Assembly: GCF_963082655.1 (NCBI RefSeq)
Contig: NC_081554.1
Location: forward strand, 92,324,245-92,388,244
Direction of reading: 5' to 3'
Source of the DNA: Stomoxys calcitrans
Taxonomy: Eukaryota > Arthropoda > Insecta > Diptera > Muscidae
DNA: 64,000 bases
A program made the translations under genes and the position numbers. This document shows positions 1-10,745 of this stretch, one piece after another; the stretch's first letter is position 1, and every line of letters starts with the position of its first letter. Below the pieces are notes generated by a model. It worked only from the letters and a program-made list of their open reading frames with translations. It ran no database searches and was not told the origin of the DNA.

Positions 1-936
1 ACTGGGACAAGAACAATAGCATGCAATTTAAAGAATTATTGTTCTTGTTTCGTTCTTTCTGGAAGTGTACCATGTACAAATGCATATCTATTTTATAATA
101 AAATTATGCTAATATGTTAATGTGGTTCTTTCTCTCTCTCCCTCTCTCATTCTTTCTCTTTACATTTGTATATTTTAATTTCAGGAGAAATAAAAGGAGA
201 AATTACGATTAAACCACAGACAGTGAACAAATTTAGAAAAAAACAAAGAACACAAAGCAAACAAAGAACAATGTGAACAATTCCTAGTAACCATGCAGGC
301 ATCCAAACCAAAAACAAAAACACACACACACACACACTCACCAACTCACTCTTATTTTCAATGAAGAAAAGTGAAAGAATATATACACACATATACTAAT
401 TAAAATGAATTCATATTTTATTGAAACGAGATCTCACAGCATACATAACATAGTACATGTTAACATTAAACCAAGAAAAAAAAACAACAACAACAGACGG
501 CAAACCTGACATAACTCTTTTTACCATGTAAGAAATGCATAAACACATGAACGATTAATGTAAAATAAATCCATTTCATTCCACCAACTTGAAGTTCTTG
601 GCGAGAAGATAATGGGAACTCCATTTCCAAAGTATATACATATAAAGAAACTCATACCCACACACAAACACTCACATAATGTCAATGATAGTGTTAAAAT
701 TCTCCATTAAAAGTTTATTAGGAAAACGAAATTAGTTAAACAAAAAAAATGAAAATTGCGTGAACGAAAACAAATTATGGGTTTCTATGTCCTGAAGTAC
801 CTTCAATTATATTCTGATGTCTTTAAGATTTTGATAAAATATGCGATGACTATAGAAAATAAGAGTTTGTATCTTTTAAATGTCTCCAGAGTGATTGAAA
901 AAAATGCAAATATTTTACTAAGCTCCTATCAGTCTG
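1..936. other. AT-rich stretch without recognised genes
   Basis: This stretch is strongly A/T-rich with short homopolymer runs and a (CA)n microsatellite near 329-337. Open frames in it are short, low in complexity and resemble nothing I know. It could be intron, UTR or intergenic DNA of a fly gene lying outside the window. Confidence 0.5.
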
Positions 937-1004
937 TTCACATGTATTAGGTTAGGTTTAAAATGGGGTGCGGATATTAACCCGCCCCATGCCACAATGC
1001 ACAT

Positions 1005-1783
1005 ATACCTAACCCAGTAATCGGGTTGTTGTATGCTTTCAAGTGTTGCCACTATAATAGTTGTTTGCCATTTTCCTCACTTTAAACAGGGTACTACTTT
1101 TCCGCCGGTTTTCAACCAATGTTTCGCCGACAATTTTTTAAATGGAGTTTGGCAGCATTCTGCTCGATATACTGAACAGAATACTCAGCTTAAGTGTCGG
1201 TATCTGTTAGACGCGAAAGCCGGGCAACAACGTCTCTTCATCTTCCCCGCATGCCCTACACATGCCATCACTTGCCGCACCGATTTTGCATAAGGGAGCT
1301 CGTTATCCTATGTGTCTCGTTATGATACCAATAGCTATACTGACCTCCTACTTACTTCCTTTCGGCAATAGCCTCTTCTTCTCATGATCTGGATCTCCCC
1401 ATAGCATTTTCAGCGATCTACCGGCCGTTTCGCTGTTCCGCAGGGTTACATGCGCATTCGTCGCTCACGTCCTTAACTCGGAGTGCGTCGAACCGAAAGG
1501 TTTCGGGTTAACCAAGTTTATTGACGACAGCTCTCTGACCATCACTGTCAAATCGTCTGCTTTCTCATTCCCAGTTATTCCCCTATGGCCCGGCACCCAA
1601 ACGATGCGGATCGTGCCATCCTCAGAGAAGGCTTTCATTTCCTTCTTACATTCGCATGTTCTACTGCTAATAGCAGATATCGTCTGCTCAATATCTTTAG
1701 TCGATTTTGCTATTGCTTCAGTGGGCTTTTGGTTGTAACAGCAAACTGTTTGTGAGTTTTCTATTGCAACCAGAAAGCTCAAA
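1005..1783 (-). mobile_element. LINE family alpha, 3' fragment with RNase H end
   Basis: This is the 3' part of a non-LTR retrotransposon, read on the minus strand and 5'-truncated. The open part at 1465-1782 encodes the C-terminal half of an RNase H domain with the recognisable motif GHRGITGNEKAD. Downstream (about 1215-1300) lies a cysteine-rich segment matching the CRTCGEDDE..H motif region of the second copy at 61745-64000. The reading frame is broken. Repeat K interrupts the 3' region, and a SINE1 copy abuts the 5' side. RNase H together with a C-terminal CCHC motif points to the I/LOA/R1 group of LINEs. The exact clade is not resolved by eye. Confidence 0.7.
1030..1197 (+). repeat. Short interspersed repeat K, copy 1
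   Basis: The block starts with ATGCTTTCAAGTGTTGCCAC and reads on through a TACTACTTTTCCGCC-like core to a stretch ending near AGAATACTCAGC. The same block recurs at 34029-34190 and, shorter, at 7998-8100 inside a hAT-like element. Here it sits between two parts of a LINE 3' region, so it probably inserted there. No protein is encoded and its class is unknown. Confidence 0.5.
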
Positions 1784-1784
1784 T

Positions 1785-1893
1785 CACGATAATCTTTACA
1801 GATTCAGTAGCGACAGAGGGGTCTGGTGGCAATCGAACCCACGACCTCCGCACTGGCAATCCGAACAAGCTACCAATCCGGCTACCGGGGCGC
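1785..1893 (-). mobile_element. SINE1 copy b (tRNA-derived SINE)
   Basis: On the minus strand the element starts with CGCCCCGGTAGCCGGATTGG, which contains a tRNA-like A box. About 45 bases on is a B box, GGTTCGATTGCC. It is the reverse of the SINE at 12385-12552, with a shortened body and a CTGTCGCTACTG segment at its 3' side. It abuts the RNase H LINE fragment. An intact tRNA gene is unlikely, because the arms do not pair as a cloverleaf and the body continues into SINE sequence. Confidence 0.7.
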
Positions 1894-1924
1894 CTTAATC
1901 TGCTACTGAGAACTGCTGAAAATG

Positions 1925-2227
1925 TTAAGTGGGTAGATGAATTCGGCAGCACTCTTCCTTCCTCATATGTTCCATTTCTGGAGTTACAGATCTTGCATTC
2001 TTCCTTTTCTCTACCTCTTTCTCTCCCTTTCTCTTAAGTTCCCTATATGCATCGACCCAGCGCTTGTAGTGGAAAAAATGGTGTTCTGTGTCGTCAGCAA
2101 CTTCTTGCGGCAGATTGGGTCCGGTAATAGGTTTCATTGCCTTGCCTTCTATTTCTCTACAACAGTATACGTATAGGGGATAATAAGTCGTGTTCACCGA
2201 CCCGATCGCGAGACAACAATGTGGCAT
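1925..2227 (-). pseudogene. R1-like LINE C-terminal fragment
   Basis: A 100-codon minus-strand frame contains DDTEHHFFHYKRW followed by a charged stretch and VTPEMEHMRKEE. This resembles the zinc-knuckle tail after the reverse transcriptase in R1-type LINE proteins, where a DAEH-TFF-C-RW segment is followed by a glutamate/arginine-rich helix and a TPEN motif. The second cysteine position of the knuckle is changed, so it is probably inactive. The rest of the element is not recognisable nearby. The assignment rests on this short motif alone. Confidence 0.45.
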
Positions 2228-2674
2228 TGTGAATATCGAGATGTCGAATTGCTAACTATTATGATTTTTGTGGCGAAGTCTTTTAGGCTCAAAGTATTAT
2301 CAAACGTTCCCTTGTGGAAGCTAAAATTGCCGATCGTTCAACTAAAGATAATCTCCCTTCCTATTTCGGCGTTAAAATTTTCCAGCCCTTTTCTCCAGGC
2401 ATTCGTTAAATATTCCTTTGTCACTTAGGTTAATGTACATAAATTTGGCCTTTATTTGATTGTTGGTAATACTCTCATCACTTGAACGAATTTGGGAACA
2501 AAGAATTTCAGTCTGCGACTAACCACAAATGCACAGCAAGATTCATGTTTTGTGACACCTCTTCCAATCCATAGCACTTCATGTCTCCTCGTTATGTCGG
2601 CCTTGTATTTTTCTATCCATAAATAGAATGCGGTGGTCTTCAACATGGCAAATGCAAATATGCTCATGAGTAAT
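2228..2674. other. No recognised feature
   Basis: This is mixed-composition DNA. Long frames crossing it are shadows of the SINE2 copy to the right. I see no gene, tail or inverted repeat. Confidence 0.4.
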
Positions 2675-2875
2675 CCCATTGAAATGGTGTCAGACTCAAG
2701 TTTCAAGATCAATGATAGGGACCACCTTTTTAAGGCCGCGTCCAAACGAATTGCCGCAGGGCGATACATCTTAAAAGACAAATTTTTGCATGGCATAGTA
2801 CCCCATAAATGTCGCCTCATTAGAAGTGGATAACCACCGCTGAACATTTTTTGATGTTCTCGGCAGGTTTGAGTT
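2675..2875 (-). mobile_element. SINE2 copy a, diverged
   Basis: This is a degraded minus-strand copy of the 290-bp tRNA-derived SINE2 family seen best at 38757-39044. Shared landmarks are the ATGGCATAGTACC segment, the ACCACCGCTGAACATTTTTT segment and a damaged B-box region at about 2855-2870. Many substitutions mark it as old. Confidence 0.6.
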
Positions 2876-3700
2876 CCAGACTTTCAACGACAAAAGTGCA
2901 GTTTATGGGGAAAATGGCAAAAAATCCAATTTTTTGCACACCCCCTACATTGACCCCAAGAACACGAATATGAAGTCTGTTTTTCAAGCTCGGGTCTGGG
3001 GGCCCCAAAACGGGCTTTCCCCCTTATCAAGTGAAATATCGCCGAATATAGGCAATGTGGTACTCAAATTAAAGGAAATTTTGCATAGAATACAAATTTG
3101 AAAAAAAGTCATAAAAGTCGATACCGAGGTTGCAGGGCTTTGAGAATTTTGAACCGTTTTTGAAAAAATATATGTGAAAAAAATTACTGCTATCGTTACC
3201 GTTACCCAGGAATTAAATCGCGCCATTTTTTAGTGGTAATGTTGAAAGGCTTTTTTTTTGAAGAAAGAGCCGCAGGCGATGATTTTTTTTTTAACTCTTT
3301 TGATTAAATGGGTATATGTGAAAAAAATTACTGCTATTGTTAGCGTTACCCAGGAATTAAATCGTGCCATTTTTTAGTGGTAATGTTGAAAGGCTGTTTT
3401 GAAATTTTTTTTGAAGAAAGAGCAGCAGGCGATAATTTTTTTTGAAAAATTTTTCGTCTATGGCGAATTTTTGGAAAATTTTCATATTCGTGTTCTTTTA
3501 AATTTTTCTTTTAATTTGAGTACCATATTGCCTATACCTGGCGTCATTTCGCTTGTTGAGAGGGAAGGCCCGTTTAGGGGCCACCGGCCCGTTCCCCCAA
3601 AAACGGACTTCATATTCCTATTCTTGGGGGTATGCAAAAACTTATTTTATTTTTTGCGATTTTCCCCGTAAACTGCACTTCAGCCCGTTCAGCATCACAG
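2876..3700. repeat. Non-coding repeat with a local tandem duplication
   Basis: This non-coding block includes lines such as TGGTACTCAAATTAAAGGAAA and GGCCCCAAAACGGGC that resemble the repeats at 31640-31960 and 52740-53240. Within it, 3166-3290 and 3307-3440 are a direct duplication of about 125 bp sharing ACTGCTAT.GTTA.CGTTACC and AGTGGTAATGTTGAAAGGC. No reading frame is conserved between the two units. Confidence 0.55.
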
Positions 3701-3984
3701 GTCATCTTCAACTTTAGGTGCTCCTTTTTCTCCTTCTTTGGGTTTTCAGTGTATCTTGTTCCGCTAAAAATGCAAGGGTGGGTATTTGCTGCACATGGTT
3801 GATCTTTTTTTGTTTCTTCAGTATATCTTATCCCTTTCTAAACGCAAGGAGAAGTCAGTGCCCACAGTTGATATAAAATACACGTCAAAAGTCGTTTTCA
3901 TTTCCAACTTTGATGGTGCGTGCTGTCAACTATTTAACAGATATCCAAATTGGATGATATCTTTCGGTTATTTTTTCCTCAACA

Positions 3985-4160
3985 CATAGTAAAACAGCTG
4001 AGAATAATTTTTTCTCGCGAAGTGTACTGTCTGTCCACCAACCAACGAAAAATGGTGCGAACTGGTAACACACTCAAAATGAGAGTTTCACTAAATACTG
4101 ACAAATACTGCACTCTATTATTTTATTGGGCAACTGCTCCTACCTGTTAAATGTATCTTG
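3985..4160 (-). mobile_element. Short inverted-repeat element A, copy 1 (diverged)
   Basis: This is the minus orientation of the A family, defined by the copy at 11581-11817. Landmarks are AAAACAGCTGAG at the left, TTTCTCGCGAAGTG, then TTGGGCAACTGC and CTACCTGT at the right. It is about 175 bp long, shorter and more diverged than other copies. Confidence 0.65.
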
Positions 4161-5844
4161 CTTTTCCTGCTGAACAAGCAAATCACATTTACACTGCTGT
4201 CAAAAATAAAACAATTTTAAACAGCTGGTCATTTACATATATATTAGGTCTGTTCGCGTTCCATTCCAATAGAAATTTGCAGAATAGTAAGAACAGCCTT
4301 CACTCACTTTTAAAATTAATTTGATTTATACAGCCGGTTTTCATGAAGCAACTGTTCGATGCTGCAAATTTCTGTTGGGAAAAAACTTTGCAAGCTCTCA
4401 ATTATAAAACTCTCAAAATGTTGCTCTCTCTGCCTCGAACACTCTACAGCTCTATTGTACTGGAAAAAAGTACGCGAACGACTTCCAGTAAAAATTTGTG
4501 CATATTTGTATAAAACTTGTAAATTTCCACATAGGCTTGAAATTTTTTTTATATCTCTACGATGCGTTTGTCCACTAAAGTAATCGATAAATCTTATTTC
4601 GTATGTCATCACATTTTTATCAAAATCTTTGTCTTAACTTCAATTCAAAAAAGGATTCCACTTTAGCTAAATGTTATTAACTATATTATTTCAATAATTC
4701 CCCTTCTTTCTCTCGCTCTTTTGCCCTTTGACACACTTCGTTACCTTTAATTTGAAAATTCTTTCTCCCCCGAAAAAGCAAAAAAAAGAACAATCTAAAA
4801 ATGGTGCGTAGAAAAATAATTCATGGATATAACAAACAGAAAAATAAAAATAATAATAACAATAGAAAAAGTATATAAAATACGAGGAGTTGTTGTGTTA
4901 CATTTAAATAAAAAAGAAAAAAAGTGTAGTTTAATAAAATTAAAAAAAAAATGAAAGAAGCAACTAGGAATTTAAAATAAAATTAATAAATGAAATCATC
5001 AAAAAATAGACTGCCCGTGTCAAAGAAAAAAAAATAAAAAAAAAACACACACACACATTCAGAATAAAACAAAGAGTTAAACAAAAAAAAACGAGAGGAG
5101 CAGTTATATGAAAATATTTTTCATAAATTATGAAAAACTATTGAAGAAGAAAATATTTTGTATAAAGCAAACTTAGAAATACCAAAAAATAAAATAAAAA
5201 GGAAATTACAAAACGTAAATACGAAATAATAAATAAAATTTTTTGTTTCTATAATTTTATGGTGCATAATAATTATAAATAATTCATTGAAAAGTAATTA
5301 TATATATATACATACATACAAGTATAAAAACTTATAACATAACTAAGATTAAACTTAATTTAAACATCATTGTTAAACATCACATGTTAAATTGTAATAA
5401 TAAACTATAGCGATAGAAATAAATAAATAAATAAACAAATAACAAAAGCAAAGAGAAAGAAGTTAATGAACATTTGTTAGACTCTACTAAATATAACAGA
5501 TTCCGTTATTAATTACATATACATACATATATTTTGTTAAAACTAAACGAATTTCTAAGAGTTTTTTTTTTTGTTTTCTTTATTACATCTTAAATAATCA
5601 CAGGGTTTAACCAAAATTGAAATGCAGTCGTCAAACCTTAACTAAGCAGGAACAGGGCCACGAAAATTATTTTCTTCGAATATCCGTTTATGTACTAGGT
5701 CAGTGTAGATATTAGTCATGTAGAGTGTGTGACCGACTACTATTTGATATCGAGCAAGAAAAGAAAAAAATCCTACCAAATTCTCTATAAATTCCATTTT
5801 CAAAACGGCTTTGTTAAAAAATCCCTTCTTCTATTTATTTGCAT
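4161..5844. other. AT-rich stretch without recognised genes
   Basis: The part beyond 4620 is mostly A/T homopolymers and short A/T words, with a (CA)n run near 5045. A 12-bp inverted repeat, AGAAATTTGCAG at 4271 with its reverse complement near 4363, is the only structure seen. There is no supported coding region. Confidence 0.5.
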
Positions 5845-5848
5845 ATGC

Positions 5849-7425
5849 AAATAGGTTAGGTTAGGTTTAAGTGACAGTCTACCATCAGACTCACTTAGAC
5901 GTTTTCGTCCATTGTGATACCACAGGAACAGAAAAAAGAAGATGCCTTCTAGTTCCTACCGTTGAGCCATCCAGATCGCTTTAAAAAGCCCAATAACTTG
6001 CGAATATTCACATCCTCTAAATCTGACAGGCTCTCAAAGAAATAAGATCTTAAAGTGAAACTCCTTCTAAGTGCTAGTGCGGGACATACACACAGAAGGT
6101 GTTCTATAGTCTCATCTTCTTCGATGTCCCTACAGCTTCTGCAAAAGTCGTTGCTGGCAACCTTCTGTCTGCCAGCATGTTTTCCGATGAGACAGTGACC
6201 TCTCATGACGGACACAATGACTGAGACGTCTGTTCTAGCCAATGACAGCAAAGCAGTAGACCCCTTCAAGTCTAGATTAGGCCACATAGTTTTGGAATGC
6301 TCACAGGCTCCTCTTTGTGACCATTTATAATTCGTTGTCCTTCGGACCTGGTTCTGAAAACTTAGCTTATTAACGCTAGAGGCATACCCACACAATCCAG
6401 TATCCCTGGAATGTGAAGGGTTGTACTTAGTCTCGTTAACTCGTCCGCTTTACAGTTCCCTGGGATATCTCTGTGGCTCTTCACCCAGAACAGGTGAATT
6501 TTGAACTGTTAAGCCATCTCGTTGAGAGATCTGCGACAGTCGAGGGCGGTTTTTGTGTTCAGAAAGACATTCTCCAAGGATTTCATGGCTTTTAGAGAAG
6601 ATATTTATGCCATTCTTCGTAATGACATTATATCTTAGCCATTCTACCACTTCCTTAATTGCAAGGATCTCCGCTTGATACACACTGCTGTGGTCGGATA
6701 ATCTTTTCGATATGACCAGTTCTAGATCTTTAGAGTACACTCCAAATCTCAAATGGTCGTTTAGTTTGGAGCCATTCGTATAGAAGTCAATGTAACTTCT
6801 GTTACCAGGGATATCGTAGTTCCAATCGATTCTATCAGGAATAGTGGTACAGTACTTTTTATCACAAAGCGGCTCAGGTAGAGTGTAATCCACACTGCTG
6901 GGAACATTGGATATTGTATCATGGATAACACAGTGTCCGTAGCCGCCACATGACCAATGAGAAAGCTCCCCTAACCTTACGGCAGTGGTCGCTGGAATTT
7001 GGGTAGCCACAATATCCAGAGACATAAGATGTAGCACTGAATTCATAGCATCAGATGGTGTAGTCCTCAGTGAGGCTGTGTTGCACATACAAGCCATCCT
7101 TAGGATCCGGCTAAGTATTGAGCAGTAGGTGGACTTTTGAAGCGCCGTCCACCAGATCACAACACCATATAGCATTATAGGTCTGACAACTGCAGACTTT
7201 TGACAATGGCCCTCTTGCAGATATATAGCCAAGAGTTGCATTTCTTACCCTTTCCAAAATGTTGGATTTTAAGTTAAATTTCCTATCCAGCAAAACATCC
7301 ATGTATTTTGCGCTTTCTGCAAATGGAACATTCTCTCCACCCAAGGTGACAGGTGGATGCAAATAAGTATAATCTGAAATAAATCGAAAAATTCTAAACA
7401 GCGTTGAGGCGGAGCTCACATTTTA
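5849..7425 (-). mobile_element. LINE family beta, 5'-truncated RT/RNase H element
   Basis: This is the 3' 1.6 kb of a non-LTR retrotransposon on the minus strand. In order (7419 to 5950) it has the end of the reverse transcriptase (NVPFAESAKYMDVLLDRKFN; later ALRTTP-like LRTTPSDAMN), an RNase H domain beginning YTNGSK and including SSVYQAEILAIKEVVEWL, and a C-terminal CCHC-type motif, CRSCRDIEEDETIEHLLCVC. The first RNase H aspartate, usually D in TDGS, is N here. The frame is broken at about 7240, near 6540 and near 6420. The 3' UTR ends in CACTTAAACCTAACCTAACC at 5849-5875. The same family occurs at 10746-10963 and 50990-51160. It is very probably the partner of SINE1 (shared 3' end). It belongs to the RNase H-bearing I/LOA/R1 group. 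Confidence 0.85.
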
Positions 7426-7622
7426 TCACTTAATATCCCGAATGAATGAAGAAAAGTTTACACATCATGCTACATTAGCAGAGAGAAAACGTTTTAAAAT
7501 CATGCAGAAATGTGTCATTATCATAAACAGGCGTTGTCGAAAATATTGACAAGGTGCATAGATGATTTGGTCGATTTTATGTACCGACCGTTATGAACAC
7601 CATGCATACAAAAAGTGTATGT
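7426..7622. other. No recognised feature
   Basis: This is spacer DNA between the LINE beta truncation point and the hAT-like element. Nothing was recognised. Confidence 0.4.
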
Positions 7623-7630
7623 ATACCAAC

Positions 7631-8303
7631 TAGAGGTGTGCCCGTGAGGCGTTAGTAGTCGTGTCACGCTGGAGTCACGTGATTCGTGAATGAGATCCAA
7701 ATCTAATCACGTGATCGTGCGTGAGCGTTAATGAATTAAAATTCTTCGTCCGTTTGAGTGCATTACGACGCACAACGCTAATCACAACTCACGAGAAAAT
7801 CATGAACTACCAGATATCACGACTCATAACAAAATAACGTTTTTTGGTTGGAATCAAATGTTTTGTGTTTCCATACCAAAAACCTTTTTTATTTGCACTT
7901 ATTATTTTCTATATTTTTTTTTTTTGGAAATTAATAAAAAAAACTTACCAGTTAAACCAATAAAACAAACAAAATTGATGCAGGCAATGGTAGCGATAAT
8001 GGTTTCAAGGGTTGCTAATATAATTTTTTTGCCGTTTTCCCTACTATAGCCAGAGCACTACTTTTTCGCCTATTTTTGCCGACATTTGCAAAAAAATTAT
8101 TCGCTTCATGGAAAAATATTTTTTAACCGTAATTAGCAAGTTTTTCGGGAGTCGTGATTTTTTCGTGAATCTTGATTTTTTTGTGAGTCATGCGTGAGCG
8201 TGCATGAGTAAATTTTTGTCTCGTGAGGATGAGTCGACAAAAAAAATCGTGCGTGAATAATTTTTGTCTCGTGAGCGTGAGTGAAAAATTATTCACTTCT
8301 CTA
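7631..8303. mobile_element. Non-autonomous hAT-like element with CGTGA repeats
   Basis: The ends are TAGAGGTG at 7631 and CACTTCTCTA ending at 8303, an imperfect terminal inverted repeat. They are flanked by ATACCAAC (7623-7630) and ATGCTAAC (8304-8311), an 8-bp duplication with two changes. Both subterminal zones are full of TCGTGA/CGTGAG words, as expected of transposase-binding clusters in hAT elements. The middle contains part of repeat K (7998-8100). No transposase is encoded, so it needs one supplied in trans. Confidence 0.65.
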
Positions 8304-8375
8304 ATGCTAACCTTAAGTTAAATGACTCTTTAAACATAGGATCTACATGGGCGTCTGAGGTGCAATGTGGTAGGG

Positions 8376-8478
8376 CTGCTGTAAACACACAATCATGTGT
8401 GTTCAGCAACACACAAAAACTGTTTGCACTGGACGTTGCACATTATCCCACTGTGCAACGTCCAGTGAACAGTGTTTT
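8376..8478. repeat. Two neighbouring hairpins
   Basis: The first is AACACACA-ATCA-TGTGTGTT (about 8379-8398). The second has perfect 16-bp arms, CACTGGACGTTGCACA at 8427-8442 and its reverse complement at 8452-8467, with a 9-base loop and imperfect pairing continuing outward to about 8415 and 8478. Neither matches a family seen elsewhere in the window. They could be the centre of an old foldback element. Confidence 0.7.
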
Positions 8479-8510
8479 TAACCGAATGATACTAGTCAAA
8501 CATGTAAAAC

Positions 8511-8723
8511 TTGAGAACGGATAAAGATAACTCTTTGAAATTGTTGGAGCTGAGGTGTTATCGAGATCTTATGCATTTCAAGGCCCTGGGTGGTCCGGGC
8601 ACCTCTTGGCAGGATCCTAAAGTTGGTCACTTCGGTATTTCGAATCTTTGTTCGTGCTTCCATACCTTCATTTGTGGTAAGATTCCCAAAATTATTTTCT
8701 TTTTTGCTGGATATGGAGTTTAA
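8511..8723 (+). other. Unassigned 70-codon open frame
   Basis: This frame has unusually non-repetitive composition for its surroundings (for example SWQDPKVGHFGISNLCSCFH). It runs past a possible splice donor, GGTAAGAT, at about 8676. I recognise no domain and see no matching acceptor or neighbouring exon. It could be a captured exon fragment or chance. Confidence 0.15.
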
Positions 8724-8814
8724 TATCTCCAGTGATTTCGGTTATATTCGACTTTAAATTGGACTTTGGCGCAGTATGAGTAAATAACTGATCATTCAGA
8801 TAAAAGTTATAAAC

Positions 8815-8857
8815 TTCGCCCCGGTAGCCGAGTCGGTAGCGTGCTTGGATTACCAGT
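8815..8857 (+). mobile_element. SINE1 copy c, head only
   Basis: GCCCCGGTAGCCGAGTCGG followed by TAGCGTGCTTGGATTACCAG matches the first 40 bases of SINE1, including its A box. The rest is missing, and the sequence runs straight into a truncated element A copy. Confidence 0.65.
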
Positions 8858-8941
8858 GCATTAATCACTGATTTTGACAGATAGTGCACTCAATATTTTG
8901 TTGTTGGCCAACTGCCACTACCTGTAAATGAATATATCTTG
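8853..8941 (-). mobile_element. Element A, copy 2 (truncated)
   Basis: Only one end is present: ATCACTGATTTTGACAGATA, then GCCACTACCTGTAAATGAATATATCTT. It is the minus orientation of the A family, joined to a SINE1 head on its inner side, which suggests a deletion or recombination event. Confidence 0.7.
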
Positions 8942-9029
8942 GTCAGAACTGTGAAAAAAACGGATTGTTTGATGAAAAAAAAAATAATTGAAAAATTTCA
9001 ATTTTTTCTTAAGTAACGAGGACATATTT

Positions 9030-9221
9030 GCTGTGTTTTATTTTTTTACTGCATAGATAAGTCGTGAGGGAGATATAATGGCAATCCTGGCAACAGATGT
9101 TTTACATAAGCCTGTACTGGTAATTTATCCAGAGCTTCGTTGTGCTGGATAGATTAAATTTTCATACATATTTCATTGTACTACACCATACAGAACTAAA
9201 ATAAAACATAGCTATTGTAGA
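9030..9221. mobile_element. Short inverted-repeat element D, copy 1
   Basis: It begins TGCTGTGTTTTATTTTTTTA and ends AACTAAAATAAAACATAGCT, giving D-family inverted ends. The interior is diverged. Other copies are at 9690, 15549, 18580, 19088 and 20635. Confidence 0.5.
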
Positions 9222-9689
9222 TGCGTTTTAAGTGAAGTTTGAACAATATATGTTAGATTCAATGGGTGCAATATGTACTATTCAAAAAGCCACTTTTTAT
9301 TAAAAAATCAGAAAACCCCCTCGAGTTCTCATAACGCAAAGCCCAGATTCTGACTTTTTTTAAATTCATATATCCCCTACACATACGCAAAAAATTATTT
9401 GCACCAAACAATATTTGTAGCTTCCACAGTCAATTTATTAAAAAATTTTGATTTTGAAATCATCTTCGCCCGAAATGGGTATTTTGGGGATTTTTGTAAT
9501 TTAATTCGTTTTGTTTGTTTTCTATTTTTTTAATGACACCTATCTGCAAAACTTAAAAGAATTATACAATTTGAGTTTTAACAATCCAGCAATGAAATTG
9601 GATCAAAAATAAAGATTTGGGAGCAAGATTTGTTATCGTCTAATGGCAGCTTAAGCTAAAGCTCAAATCAGCGGTGATTATTTTAGTAT
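9222..9689. other. No recognised feature
   Basis: This is AT-rich spacer between two D copies. No coding or repeat signal was recognised. Confidence 0.4.
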
Positions 9690-9836
9690 TATTTAATATA
9701 AATCGTGATTAATCGTTTTATATTACCTGTTATTGTATGATATCCATAACTTACCAGGTGCAACTTTGCACTGAAATTCTATCCAGAACATCTGTCTTGT
9801 ACTGGGTAGAACTACAATAAAACACAGCAATCGACC
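9690..9836 (-). mobile_element. Element D, copy 2
   Basis: This is a reverse-orientation copy. It contains a CGTGATTAATCG segment, a CAACTTTGCACTG.AATTCTATCC segment, and the end ACTACAATAAAACACAGCAAT. It corresponds to the copy at 15549-15727. Confidence 0.55.
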
Positions 9837-10005
9837 AACATCCATTGTTGTGCAAGAAGACTCCTAAAGAGGGAAGAGCTGTAAAAAGTTCGAACACTCG
9901 ATTCTCAATCGCAATCAAATTAAATACAATTAAAAATCGATTACACGCCTTTTCAATCATTGTAAGCATGGTTGAATTAAGAAGGTTGTGTCCCTTGCAA
10001 CCAAG

Positions 10006-10244
10006 GTATATTCATTTACAGGTACAACATTTACAGGTACAACAGAATATTGCACTATCTGTCAAAATTAGTGCAACTCTGATTCTGTGTATGATACTAG
10101 TTCGCGCCATTTTTCGTCGTTTTTGTGTTATGGTTCTTAACTATAATAGACACACGCAACCAAAACTCGTTGACAGATAGTGCACTTCGCGAGAAAAATT
10201 GTACTCAGCTGTTTACGGCACACTTCCTGGTAATTATGTCATGG
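10006..10244 (+). mobile_element. Element A, copy 3
   Basis: This plus-orientation copy starts with TATATTCATTTACAGGTACA and ends CTGGTAATTATGTCATGG. The internal inverted pair, CTATCTGTCAA near the left and TTGACAGATAG near the right, is present. It is followed directly by a second, 5'-shortened copy. Confidence 0.8.
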
Positions 10245-10425
10245 GTGCAACACTGATTTTGTGTATGTTACTAGTTCGCGCCATTTTTCGTCATTTGTGT
10301 GTGTTGTATGGTTTTTAACTATAATGCACACACACACACAACCAAAACTCGTTGACAAATAGCGTACTTCCCGAGGAAAAATTGTACCCAGCTGTTTGCT
10401 ACATGATAATTATATCATGTATACC
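10245..10425 (+). mobile_element. Element A, copy 4 (5'-shortened, tandem to copy 3)
   Basis: The copy begins inside the element at GTGCAACACTGATTTTGTGT and continues to the right end, CATGATAATTATATCATG. It abuts copy 3 with no spacer, so the two form a head-to-tail partial dimer. Confidence 0.75.
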
Positions 10426-10439
10426 ACCCTGTGGTGATG

Positions 10440-10745
10440 GTGGCGCGAATTCCTACTAGGACACTTCCTTTTGGACATTCTAGTTTTTATTTGCATTTGC
10501 ATGTGTAACAGCCATACGATGAAAAGATTTATCACTATAAACGTGTAAATTATACATTAAAATAATTACAATGTGAAAAAGGTAAAAAATGTGAAAAAAT
10601 TTTAAAATCCAAACAGCATTTGACGTTCTAGTTGAATTTGGATACAACTATGGAATTGGACAATTCCATCAGCTGAGCAAGTGACCTAACCTTCTTTAGT
10701 GAACCCTACTTGTAATACTAACTTCACAAAATTTCGATTATTTAA
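10440..10745. other. Spacer with one end of element F
   Basis: Most of this is unremarkable. At 10680-10703 the words GTGACCTAACCTTCTTTAGTGAACCC match the terminus of the F family, so a fragment of F is likely here. The remainder of that element was not found. Confidence 0.35.

Noticed and set aside
327..338. Tandem CA run as a possible CRISPR or satellite
   Set aside because: Simple dinucleotide microsatellite. No spaced repeats of CRISPR type occur anywhere in the window.
147..392. 81-codon minus-strand hydrophobic, cysteine-rich frame
   Set aside because: It overlaps a (CA)n microsatellite and A-rich DNA, has repetitive composition and no splice or start context.
2452..2847. 131-codon minus-strand frame
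   Set aside because: It runs through SINE2 copy a and unassigned spacer. The peptide resembles translated SINE, not a protein family.
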